NCBI RefSeq assembly: GCF_020169335.1
Contig: NZ_JAIEZN010000001.1
Coordinates: 2,221,805-2,285,804, forward strand
Length of the DNA: 64,000 nucleotides
Direction of reading: 5' to 3'
DNA from: Devosia aquimaris
GTDB lineage: Bacteria; Pseudomonadota; Alphaproteobacteria; Rhizobiales; Devosiaceae
Made by a program: the position numbers and the translations under genes. Position 1 is the stretch's first letter. Each line of letters starts with the position of its first letter. Under the pieces are notes generated by a model. It saw only the letters and a program-made list of their open reading frames with translations. It had not been told where the DNA came from and made no database searches. Shown piece after piece: positions 18,947 to 25,852 of this stretch.

Positions 18947-19374
18947 GTGACTATGTCTTTCTGCGCCGGATGGCGCTGCGATGCGCGCAGGACAATGCAG
19001 CGCGCAAGTCGCCAGACGCACATGCGCTGGCGGATAAACAGATGCAATCGGGCGATAATTGAGAGGTATCGCGCGGGTGCTGGCTCGAACCCGGACAAAC
19101 AGTTTCCGGGCTGACTTCGCCGCTCACCGCAGGGGATAAGAAGTGAAGTCCGTCACCAAAGTCTGGCGCCTGCGGAGCCCTCTTTGGGGTCCATGCGCCG
19201 GTGACGATGCCGCCTATTTGGGCGATCACCGCTGAAATTGCAAGGACATTCGCCTATCCCCGCTGCATGGGGGGTGTGCAGACGATCGCATAATGCTGGT
19301 TTCAGTAACATGCCTGGAGCTCCGGCGCGGCCAGGCTCTGGCCTGCTTGTTCCTGGTCGCGCGCCGGGTTGAAC
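18947..19374. other. long non-coding stretch upstream of the helicase gene
   Basis: About 430 bp separate the helicase start from the next gene on the same strand. I see no convincing gene here; the short open frames are Arg/Ser/Cys-rich and look non-coding. The part next to the helicase could be a long 5' leader, as cold-inducible helicase genes often have. A segment near 19080 resembles a tRNA T-arm but no tRNA can be folded around it. Confidence 0.5.
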
Positions 19375-20193
19375 CTAGACGACGCTGAGCCACACCTCGA
19401 GCGCACCGGCATCCACAGCCGGGGATTCCACTGCAACGATGGGTTTCCCCGTCAGGTTGAAGCGTTGCAGTTCTGCGGCAAGCCGCTCGGCGTCAGCCTT
19501 GGCGCCCGGCGCATACCGCACCTCGTTATAGCCGAACGCCTTCTCGGTGCGCTCGCCACCGCCATCCGCGCCCTGCATGTTCCACCCTTGGGCGGCCAGC
19601 GCCTGCATCATGGCCCGCACACTGTCGCGCGTCATCACCCCGCCCCACTGCACAAACACCATCTGCTTGGGCAAGTTGGCATCAGCGGTCTCAACGCCGA
19701 CCGTTGCGATGGTGATCGTGTCACCGGGCTGCACACTCGTGCCGGCCTGCTGCCCGACTGGGGTGGCATCCGTTGACCCCACGCTCACCGCCGGTTCCGG
19801 CGCAACCGGAACACCGCGCGTCTGGCTCAGGGCAATCCGCTCGCCCACGTCCGGACAGCTCTCTCCCACCGCGATCAGGCAATAGACCGGCGGGAACGGA
19901 CCGGGCTGGAACAGGATCGCGATCGACAGCACCACCGACCAGCCGATGAACATTGTGACCAGGAACCAACCGAGCACGGCCCGGACGCGCAGGTCGCTCA
20001 CAACCACCGACAGAACTGTGGCAGCCACAGCGAAGGCAAAAAGGAAACCGCCCACCCGGATCGCCGTTTCACTGTCGATCTTATAGGCACCGACAATGCT
20101 GATCGCAGCAAAAACAGCAATGCCCGTGAGGAGCAAGACCGCAGCGTCGCGATTGACGGACAGCAACTTCTCGATTGCAGAAACGGGTGTCAT
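19375..20193 (-). CDS. membrane protein of unknown function with periplasmic C-terminal domain
   Basis: I do not recognise this gene by name. The protein of about 272 residues has three hydrophobic segments in its first half (VLLLTGIAVFAAISIVGAY, GGFLFAFAVAATVLSVVV and GWFLVTMFIGWSVVLSIAIL), then a Pro/Val/Thr-rich linker and a soluble C-terminal domain of about 95 residues (FVQWGGVMTRDSVRAMMQAL to the end). That domain resembles LytR_C-like or SPOR-like folds in pattern: strand, helix, a basic/acidic turn with an FGYNEVRYAPG strand, and another helix. ATG 20193 follows GGGGG; a TTG at 20256 is less likely. Confidence 0.7.
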   Translation of the reverse strand: MTPVSAIEKLLSVNRDAAVLLLTGIAVFAAISIVGAYKIDSETAIRVGGFLFAFAVAATVLSVVVSDLRVRAVLGWFLVTMFIGWSVVLSIAILFQPGPFPPVYCLIAVGESCPDVGERIALSQTRGVPVAPEPAVSVGSTDATPVGQQAGTSVQPGDTITIATVGVETADANLPKQMVFVQWGGVMTRDSVRAMMQALAAQGWNMQGADGGGERTEKAFGYNEVRYAPGAKADAERLAAELQRFNLTGKPIVAVESPAVDAGALEVWLSVV

Positions 20194-20284
20194 AGAAGCC
20201 CCCAACGGTATAGCCCCAGCCACCGTCAGTCTTGGCGCTTCTTCGTCAGCATTCAACGCTCAAGAATACTGTACGCGTTGTTAC

Positions 20285-21073
20285 TCATATCCCACCGTAC
20301 CAGTCATAGCCGGTGTCTTCCCAATAGCCGCCGCGGCCCTTGCCGAAACCCTCGAGACTGTCGACCAGCTCGATGGTGTGCAGATATTTCGGCTGCTTGT
20401 AGCCCAGCGCCCGCTCGATGCGCAGGCGGATCGGCGCCCCATTGCTCACCGGCAACACCTGATCATTCAGCCCATAGCTGAGGATGGTCTGCGGGTGATA
20501 GGCGTCGATCAGGTCCGAGCTGGTGTAGTAAAGGATGTCGCCGGTCAGCGTGCGCTGGATATTGTCGAAGCAGTGATAGACGCAATAGCGCGCCTGCGGC
20601 TTCACCCCGGCCATATCCAGGATCGGCCCCAATTGCGTCCCCGTCCATTTGGCGATGCAGCTCCAGCCTTCCACGCAGTCATGCCGCGTGATCTGGCTGC
20701 GCGCCGGCATGTTGCGCAGCTGATCGAGCGTGAAGGACTGCGGCCGGTCCACCAGCCCCGTCACCTTGAGCGTGTAGCTGGCAAAATTCTCAGCCTTGAG
20801 GAACAGATATTCCGGCGTCGACGGATCGGTCGAGCCATTGGGTCGCTGGCCCTGGCGAATTTCGCTGGCCGAATATTCCCGCGCCAGGGCCTGGTCGCCG
20901 ATCAGGGCGCGCTGGGCCTGATAGGTCAGCACATTGGCCCGTTCCATGATCTGCCGGCCCGGCCCCGTCTTGTCGGCGAGAAAGTCGAACTGGTTGCATC
21001 CCGCCAGCACCAGGCTCGAGCCGGCCAGCACCGAACTGCGCAGGAAATTGCGACGTGTGATCAGCCCGCTCAT
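20285..21073 (-). CDS. yedY1: YedY-like molybdopterin-dependent methionine sulfoxide reductase
   Basis: This 262-residue exported enzyme of the sulfite-oxidase fold has a Tat signal (TRRNFLRSS) and a possible lipoprotein site (LAGC, Cys26). The molybdenum-ligating Cys is in HDCVEGWS (Cys133), as in YedY/MsrP. Family members reduce oxidised methionine in periplasmic proteins with electrons from a membrane cytochrome. Its ATG overlaps the stop of the cytochrome gene by 4 bp. The neighbouring methionine-rich protein and SigF/NrsF genes match the hypochlorite-response locus described in Azospira suillum, so repair of that decoy protein is the likely task. Confidence 0.88.
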   Translation of the reverse strand: MSGLITRRNFLRSSVLAGSSLVLAGCNQFDFLADKTGPGRQIMERANVLTYQAQRALIGDQALAREYSASEIRQGQRPNGSTDPSTPEYLFLKAENFASYTLKVTGLVDRPQSFTLDQLRNMPARSQITRHDCVEGWSCIAKWTGTQLGPILDMAGVKPQARYCVYHCFDNIQRTLTGDILYYTSSDLIDAYHPQTILSYGLNDQVLPVSNGAPIRLRIERALGYKQPKYLHTIELVDSLEGFGKGRGGYWEDTGYDWYGGI

Positions 21074-21921
21074 GGCTTGTCTCCTTCAACGGTCGGGGTG
21101 CCGGGGCTGGCGCGATACCAGCCGGTGATCATCGAGCGCAGCTCGTTGAGCGGCCCTGCCGCCACGACCATGAGAATGTGGATGATGAAAAACGCGACCA
21201 GGGACAGCATGACGATGAAATGGATGGTCCGCGCCGTCTGCCGCCCGCCAAACAGGTCCAGCAGCCAGGGCCAGGCCGCATTCATCCCCGGGCTCATCGT
21301 CAGCCCGGTCAGGATGATCAGCGGGAACAGGATGAAGAACACTGTGAAATAGGCAATGCGCTGCAGCGGCCCATAGGTGCGGCCGTGCTTGAAGCGGAAG
21401 GTGGCGTGATCGACCACATCGCCCGGCACGCCCTTGATGTCGGTCGGCCGCACCACGATGTCGCGGCGAATATGGCCATTGATGAAGCTGGCGACAAACC
21501 ACACCAGCATGGTCGCCACAAAGATCCAGCCGAAGAAGAAGTGGATCACTCGTCCCGTCCCCAGGTCACGGAACGAGGGAATGGTCACGGCGCCCGGGAA
21601 AGCGGTGAACACCGGCCGCTCCGCCGGGCCGCTCATGCCCAGCACGCCGGTGGTGTCAAACGTCTGCCCGAACACCGTCGTGCGGCCCACCGGCCCGTTG
21701 GGCGTATTGAAGGCGCCGATCTCCAGAATGGCATTCTCGAACTCGAAGCCGGACTGCTGCCCGATATAGAGGGCAGGATGCGCGTTGAAGATCTGCAGCC
21801 CCGTCAGCAGCAGGAAGAACAGGCAGATCGCCCAGATCCAGTGCGTCACCCGTGTCCAGATGGACTGGCGGTAGATCAGCGGGCCCTTGCTCGCCACGGT
21901 ATCTGCTGCTTCGCTCATCAT
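21070..21921 (-). CDS. yedZ1: b-type cytochrome membrane subunit, YedZ1-like
   Basis: This integral membrane protein of about 283 residues has the cytochrome b561-type fold: helices around TRVTHWIWAICLFFLLLTG, GRVIHFFFGWIFVATMLVWF, AYFTVFFILFPLIILTGL and HFIVMLSLVAFFIIHILMV, with conserved His residues suited to haem ligation. It is not the ferric-reductase-like YedZ of E. coli but the cytochrome seen beside YedY1-type enzymes. A long periplasmic loop follows the first helix. ATG 21921 or 21918 can serve, behind GGGGGA. It passes quinol electrons to the molybdoenzyme encoded next. Confidence 0.88.
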   Translation of the reverse strand: MMSEAADTVASKGPLIYRQSIWTRVTHWIWAICLFFLLLTGLQIFNAHPALYIGQQSGFEFENAILEIGAFNTPNGPVGRTTVFGQTFDTTGVLGMSGPAERPVFTAFPGAVTIPSFRDLGTGRVIHFFFGWIFVATMLVWFVASFINGHIRRDIVVRPTDIKGVPGDVVDHATFRFKHGRTYGPLQRIAYFTVFFILFPLIILTGLTMSPGMNAAWPWLLDLFGGRQTARTIHFIVMLSLVAFFIIHILMVVAAGPLNELRSMITGWYRASPGTPTVEGDKP

Positions 21922-22005
21922 TCCCCCTATCGGGCCGCTGTGTGCCCTGCCCCACCCCAGCAGTAACGGCTGGCGGCAGGGCAAGGCGTCGACAACACGC
22001 AAATG

Positions 22006-22368
22006 TTACTTCGTGGCAGGCGCCATGGCATCGGCAGCCGGTGCCATGGCATCGGCCTTCATCGCGTCGCCGCCCATGGCATCACCACCCATGGCGTCGC
22101 CCATCATGCCGTTGTGCATGTCATGACACGCCGCCGTCGCCACTTCCATCACATGCGGAAAGGTGATCATCGCCGCCTGGTCCAGGCACATCTTGAGATC
22201 ATCGTCGCTCATGGGCGCCATGGCGTCCATCGCCATGGCATCGGTGGCCATCGCATCGGGGGCCATGGCGTCCGATTTCATCGCATCCTGGGCGAAGGCG
22301 GCGGGGGCAAGGGCCAGGGCCAGAACGGTGGCGGCGGCCAGCGAAACACTGCGCAGGGCAAAGGTCAT
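22006..22368 (-). CDS. mrpX: methionine-rich periplasmic protein with DAM repeats (MrpX-like)
   Basis: This 120-residue protein has a clean Sec signal peptide ending at AFA/QD (about residue 26). The mature part is very rich in Met (18 of about 94 residues), mostly in ten Asp-Ala-Met units spaced about five residues apart, and two Cys lie in a central non-repetitive part (KMCLDQAAM and AACHDMH). It resembles the pentapeptide MXKDX repeat proteins and MrpX of Azospira, which absorb hypochlorite by Met oxidation and are then repaired by YedY1. ATG 22368 has GGAG eight bases upstream. It lies 84 bp ahead of yedZ1 in the same direction. Confidence 0.88.
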   Translation of the reverse strand: MTFALRSVSLAAATVLALALAPAAFAQDAMKSDAMAPDAMATDAMAMDAMAPMSDDDLKMCLDQAAMITFPHVMEVATAACHDMHNGMMGDAMGGDAMGGDAMKADAMAPAADAMAPATK

Positions 22369-22420
22369 ATCAGTCTCCATTGATCGGACCACGCCCCAGT
22401 GGCGCGGTGATGCCCAGCCA

Positions 22421-22446
22421 TTCGCCGCCCCTGCCCCACCGGTTAC
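22421..22446 (-). promoter_or_regulatory. SigF-type promoter of mrpX-yedZ1-yedY1
   Basis: On the minus strand GTAACC (22446-22441), 16 bases and CGAA (22424-22421) match the promoter pattern known for SigF-type ECF factors of Caulobacter. The predicted start lies about 45 bases ahead of the mrpX ATG, leaving room for its ribosome-binding site. Confidence 0.75.
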
Positions 22447-22500
22447 GCGATCACGCCGACGTGACCGGGATTTGTCGGTTCCAAACTTTTGCCCCAGCAT

Positions 22501-22526
22501 GTAACCATGCCGGCATTGGCGACGAA
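22501..22526 (+). promoter_or_regulatory. SigF-type promoter of sigF-nrsF
   Basis: GTAACC (22501-22506), 16 bases and CGAA (22523-22526) give the same motif and spacing as the divergent promoter, implying autoregulation. The -10 element ends only 10 bases before the sigF start codon, so the mRNA leader must be very short. Confidence 0.75.
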
Positions 22527-22536
22527 TGGATGATCA

Positions 22537-23088
22537 ATGCAGACTGATCCCACCGAGACGCGACTGCGCGGACTGATGCTCGCTGCGCTCGACGGCGACG
22601 CTGCGGCCTATCGCACGCTGCTCGCCGAACTCGGCCGCCATCTGCGACCCTATTTCACCCGGCGGCTCACCCCCGCCTTTGCATCGCACGCGGAGGACCT
22701 CGTGCAGGATACTCTGCTGGCTGTTCATACCCGACGCATGACCTATGATCGCACCCGCCCCTTCACGGCCTGGCTGCACGCCGTCGCGCACCACAAATTC
22801 GTCGACCATGTCCGCCGCCAATCCATTCGCCTGACGGTGCCGCTTGACGATGACGCGCCCATTTTCGCGCCCGACGACCAGGCCGACGCCATCGCCCGGC
22901 GTGACCTCGATGTCGTCCTCGACACGGTGCCCGAGCGCACCAGCGACCTCATTCGCCGCACCCGTATCGATGGCGCTTCGGTCGCCGAGGCAGCTGCCGC
23001 CCATGGCATGACCGAAACGGCCGCCAAGGTGTCGATCCACCGCGGCCTCAAATCCCTCGCTGCACGCTTTGCGGGAGGCCAGAAATGA
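22537..23088 (+). CDS. sigF: ECF sigma factor, SigF type
   Basis: This 183-residue protein is a two-domain extracytoplasmic function sigma factor. Region 2 spans about residues 25-90 (SHAEDLVQDTLLAVHTRR, RPFTAWLHAVAHHKFVDHVRRQ) and region 4 about residues 125-175 (GASVAEAAAAHGMTETAAKVSIHRGLKSLA). The gene overlaps the following anti-sigma gene by 4 bp, and both directions of the locus carry the promoter motif it should recognise. ATG 22537 gives the usual N-terminus. It should direct transcription of itself, nrsF, and the methionine-rich protein operon on reactive chlorine or related oxidative stress. Confidence 0.93.
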   Translation: MQTDPTETRLRGLMLAALDGDAAAYRTLLAELGRHLRPYFTRRLTPAFASHAEDLVQDTLLAVHTRRMTYDRTRPFTAWLHAVAHHKFVDHVRRQSIRLTVPLDDDAPIFAPDDQADAIARRDLDVVLDTVPERTSDLIRRTRIDGASVAEAAAAHGMTETAAKVSIHRGLKSLAARFAGGQK

Positions 23089-23723
23089 CCGACGATCTCA
23101 TCGAGCGCCTTGCCACCGATCTCAAGCCTGTCCGCCCCATGGCCATGCAGCGCCTCTTGATCGGCGCGACGATCCTGAGCACCATTGTTGCCGTGGTCGC
23201 CATGCTGATGTGGCTGGGCATGCGCCCCGACATGCCCGTCGCCGTCTCGACCATGAGCTTCTGGACCAAGTTCGGCTACACGCTGATCATCGGCGCCCTG
23301 GGCGGCGTGGCAACGCTCATCCTGGCGCGCCCCGACGGTCGCACCACCTGGCCCTGGCGGGCCGCCATTGCCATTCTGGCGGCGCTGCTGGTGGTGGCCA
23401 TCGTCCAGCTCGTGCGCGCCGAACCCGAGGAGATGATGCCTCTGGTCGTGGGCAGCACGTCCCTGATCTGCCCCTGGCGCATCGTGGTGCTGGGCCTGCC
23501 CATGCTGCTGGCGGCCATTGTCGCGCTGCGCCGCATGGCTCCGTCCAATCCGACGCTGGCCGGCTTTGCCGCCGGCATCATGGCTGGCGGCATAGGCGCT
23601 TGGGTCTATTCCTTTGCCTGCGACGAGAACGGCATGATGTTCCTGGCGCTGTTCTATACGCTGGGCATTGTCATGGTCGGCGCCATTGGCGCCGTGCTCG
23701 GTCGCTTCCTGCTGCGCTGGTAG
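23085..23723 (+). CDS. nrsF: NrsF-family anti-sigma factor (DUF1109)
   Basis: This 212-residue integral membrane protein has six predicted membrane spans (from LIGATILSTIVAVVAMLMWL to LFYTLGIVMVGAIGAVLG) after a short cytoplasmic N-terminus (TDDLIERLATDLKPVRP) that should hold the sigma factor. The family is the negative regulator of SigF. Several Cys lie in or near the membrane (STSLICPWR and SFACDEN); in studied members paired Cys sense oxidants or metals, so they are candidates for the sensor here. The ATGA overlap with sigF keeps the two in step. Confidence 0.92.
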   Translation: MTDDLIERLATDLKPVRPMAMQRLLIGATILSTIVAVVAMLMWLGMRPDMPVAVSTMSFWTKFGYTLIIGALGGVATLILARPDGRTTWPWRAAIAILAALLVVAIVQLVRAEPEEMMPLVVGSTSLICPWRIVVLGLPMLLAAIVALRRMAPSNPTLAGFAAGIMAGGIGAWVYSFACDENGMMFLALFYTLGIVMVGAIGAVLGRFLLRW

Positions 23724-23741
23724 GCCGCTCGCGGCCTGCCC

Positions 23742-24389
23742 CTATTCCTCGCGCGCCGCCCAGTTGATGCCGCGCCGCAGGATGGTCGCCATCTCTGCGT
23801 TCTCGAACTCCTTGGCCTGGTGGCCAAGCGTGGAATGGAACACCCGCCCCTTGCCGTGCAGGCGCTTCCACACCACCGGCATCTTCACGCCCGCGATCCA
23901 GGGCGCGTGTTCGCCCGAAAAGGTCGTCGTCGCCAGCACATGGTTGGACGGGTCCACATGCATGTAATACTGCTCGGATGTGTAGGGGAACGACTTGATC
24001 CCGGCCATGATCGGGTCTTCGGCGTCTTCCACGTCCACCGTGTAGTCGATGATATTGCCCGGATGGGCAACCCACTGTCCGCCCACCATGAACTGATAGT
24101 CCACCGCATCGCGGAAGGCGTCGCTCATGCCGCCATGATGGCCGGCCAGCCCGACGCCGCCCTCGACGGCCTTGGTCAGGTTCGCGACCTCTTCCTTTTC
24201 GATCTTGCTCATGGTGAAGATCGGCACGATCAGGCTCAGGTCGTGGATCGAGGGGTCGGCAAATGCGCTGGTTTCGGTGGCCATGCGCACCGAGAATCCG
24301 TCCTCGTGCAGCCAGCGGCGATAGATTGCCGCGCATTCTTCCGGGTCGTGCCCCGACCAGCCACCATAGACAATCAACGCACTCTTCAT
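23742..24389 (-). CDS. ThuA-like domain protein
   Basis: This protein of about 215 residues has the glutamine-amidotransferase-like ThuA fold. Visible family segments are LIVYGGWSGHDPEECAAIYRRW at the start, GGVGLAGHHGGMSDAFRDAVDY, and near the end GKGRVFHSTLGHQAKEF and a final ILRRGINWAAR. It is shorter than the ThuA encoded at 30623-31405 and stands alone, convergent with nrsF. The family acts on sugars, with relatives in trehalose and keto-sugar metabolism, but no substrate can be assigned here. ATG 24389 is the only suitable start. Confidence 0.85.
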   Translation of the reverse strand: MKSALIVYGGWSGHDPEECAAIYRRWLHEDGFSVRMATETSAFADPSIHDLSLIVPIFTMSKIEKEEVANLTKAVEGGVGLAGHHGGMSDAFRDAVDYQFMVGGQWVAHPGNIIDYTVDVEDAEDPIMAGIKSFPYTSEQYYMHVDPSNHVLATTTFSGEHAPWIAGVKMPVVWKRLHGKGRVFHSTLGHQAKEFENAEMATILRRGINWAAREE

Positions 24390-24451
24390 GCCGCGTACTC
24401 CGCAAATCACCGCCGCGGACAATAGCCGACTGAACCGGTATTGAAACCCCG

Positions 24452-25084
24452 CTACGCGCTCTGGCGCTGCGGCACCAGCCGGGCAACGAAATGCAGCTTG
24501 CGCTCGAACACCCAGCTCAGCGGCGCCGGATAAAGGCCCAGTCTGGCATGCCGCTCGGCAACGCTGAGTCCGGCGCGATCCTCGGCGGCCGCCCACTGCG
24601 CGCTGTCGAGATAATTATAGGGCAGCCGCACATCGTGGCCGCGATTGCCCACCCAGTCCATCAGCCGCAATACCGGCCCGGCCAGCCAGCCCTCGCGCAG
24701 ATGATCCTTGACCACCACGCCCTGCCGCGCCACGCGCGCCGCCTCTGCCAGCACGCTGGCGGGGTCGTCGGTGTGGTGCAGCACATCCACGATGGTCACA
24801 TAGTCAAAGCTCTTGTCGGCAAAGGGCAGCGTCACCCCGTCATAGGCCGTCACTGGAATATGGGTCACGGGCCGCACCAGCACATCGACACCCTCGACCG
24901 CAATGTCCGGCCGCAACCGCATCACGCCCAGCGCCACCTGCCCGTCCCCGCAGCCCAGGTCGAGCACGCGCCCACCGGTGGGAATGGCCTGCGCCAGTGC
25001 CTGCGCCAGCACCTGCACGCGGCGCGCCAGGATCAACCGGCCATGCACGCTGTTGAGAAGGGTCTTGGGGGCCTGCCCGATCAT
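24452..25084 (-). CDS. class I SAM-dependent methyltransferase
   Basis: This protein of about 210 residues has a Rossmann methyltransferase core: motif I RVLDLGCGDGQVALGV, the acidic loop VEGVDVLVRP, and FADKSFDYVTIVDVLHHTDD as the motif II/III region. Its start codon overlaps the stop of the upstream GtrA-like gene by 4 bp (ATGA), so the two are co-translated. The pairing with a GtrA-type flippase suggests modification of a lipid-linked or surface sugar, but the substrate is unknown. It is separated from the ThuA-like gene by 62 bp. Confidence 0.87.
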   Translation of the reverse strand: MIGQAPKTLLNSVHGRLILARRVQVLAQALAQAIPTGGRVLDLGCGDGQVALGVMRLRPDIAVEGVDVLVRPVTHIPVTAYDGVTLPFADKSFDYVTIVDVLHHTDDPASVLAEAARVARQGVVVKDHLREGWLAGPVLRLMDWVGNRGHDVRLPYNYLDSAQWAAAEDRAGLSVAERHARLGLYPAPLSWVFERKLHFVARLVPQRQSA

Positions 25085-25542
25085 GCCGGAACGAAAGCAC
25101 CCAGCTGGTGCCGGGCAAAGGCCCAGCCGCGCAGCACCAGATAGTTCACGCCCGAGGTCAGCACAATCACCAGACCCGAGGCCACGGGTGTCGACATGGC
25201 AAAGACCCGGTAGAGCACGAAGCCGAACAGTGTCGCCAGCAGCAAGGCGCTGGCCTGCACAGCCAGATAGCGCGGCAGCGCCTCGACATGGGGCGCGTCG
25301 GACTGGAAGCTGAAGCGGCGGTGCAGCAGGTAGATGGGCAGGATGAACACGCCATAGCAAAGGCTGTTGACCACCCATTTGTCCAGGCCGGTGGGCAGCG
25401 CGATCATCACATTGCTCAGCAGCAGGAAACCCAGGGCACCGGCGGCGCCGATTGCGAGAAAGCTCAGGATGCCAGCGAACGCAGGGCGCTGAGGCGGCTG
25501 CGCCGACACATTGGGCATCAGGCTTTCGAGGGCAGCGCTCAT
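25081..25542 (-). CDS. GtrA-family membrane protein
   Basis: This 153-residue protein has four hydrophobic spans (FLAIGAAGALGFLLLSNVMI, SLCYGVFILPIYLLH, ASALLLATLFGFVLY and GLVIVLTSGVNYLVLRGW) and the basic loop HRRFSF after the second span, which is the hallmark of the GtrA family. Members are thought to move lipid-linked sugars across the inner membrane for glycan decoration. It is the first gene of a two-gene unit with the methyltransferase. ATG 25542 gives a 25-residue soluble N-terminus. Confidence 0.85.
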   Translation of the reverse strand: MSAALESLMPNVSAQPPQRPAFAGILSFLAIGAAGALGFLLLSNVMIALPTGLDKWVVNSLCYGVFILPIYLLHRRFSFQSDAPHVEALPRYLAVQASALLLATLFGFVLYRVFAMSTPVASGLVIVLTSGVNYLVLRGWAFARHQLGAFVPA

Positions 25543-25852
25543 GGCGGCGATCCTTGGCTATTTCTGCGATATCAACCGCTTAATGCGCCCCCGTCCCTTG
25601 CCAGCCCCTTACGGCCAGCAGTCCGGGCAAGGACAGTTTTCCGGCATGGTTGAGACAAGGTGAATCGGGCGAAACCGCGTCAGCCGACGATTTTGACCAA
25701 AAGGTCCACTATTCACTGTCACAAAACGCTGATTAACTCTGTTTTGGCCGTGACGTTGGGGTGCCGCCTGGGGCGGCCCGTTCGCCATTTGTCGAGCGTT
25801 GCTGCGCGGCCGCGGGACTGAACTGCCGTTTGGCAAACCAAGGAAAACAGGG
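25543..25852. promoter_or_regulatory. 310-bp divergent intergenic region with weak Pho-box-like site
   Basis: The interval separates the GtrA gene from the 5'-nucleotidase gene and holds no gene I can support. At 25716-25733 the sequence CTGTCAC-AAAA-CGCTGAT has the 7-4-7 layout of a Pho box, with a good first half and a poor second half. PhoB control would suit a periplasmic nucleotidase. Confidence 0.35.

Noticed and set aside
19070..19115. tRNA-like sequence (GGCTCGAACCCGG)
   Set aside because: It resembles a T-arm but no acceptor, D-arm or anticodon stem can be paired around it.
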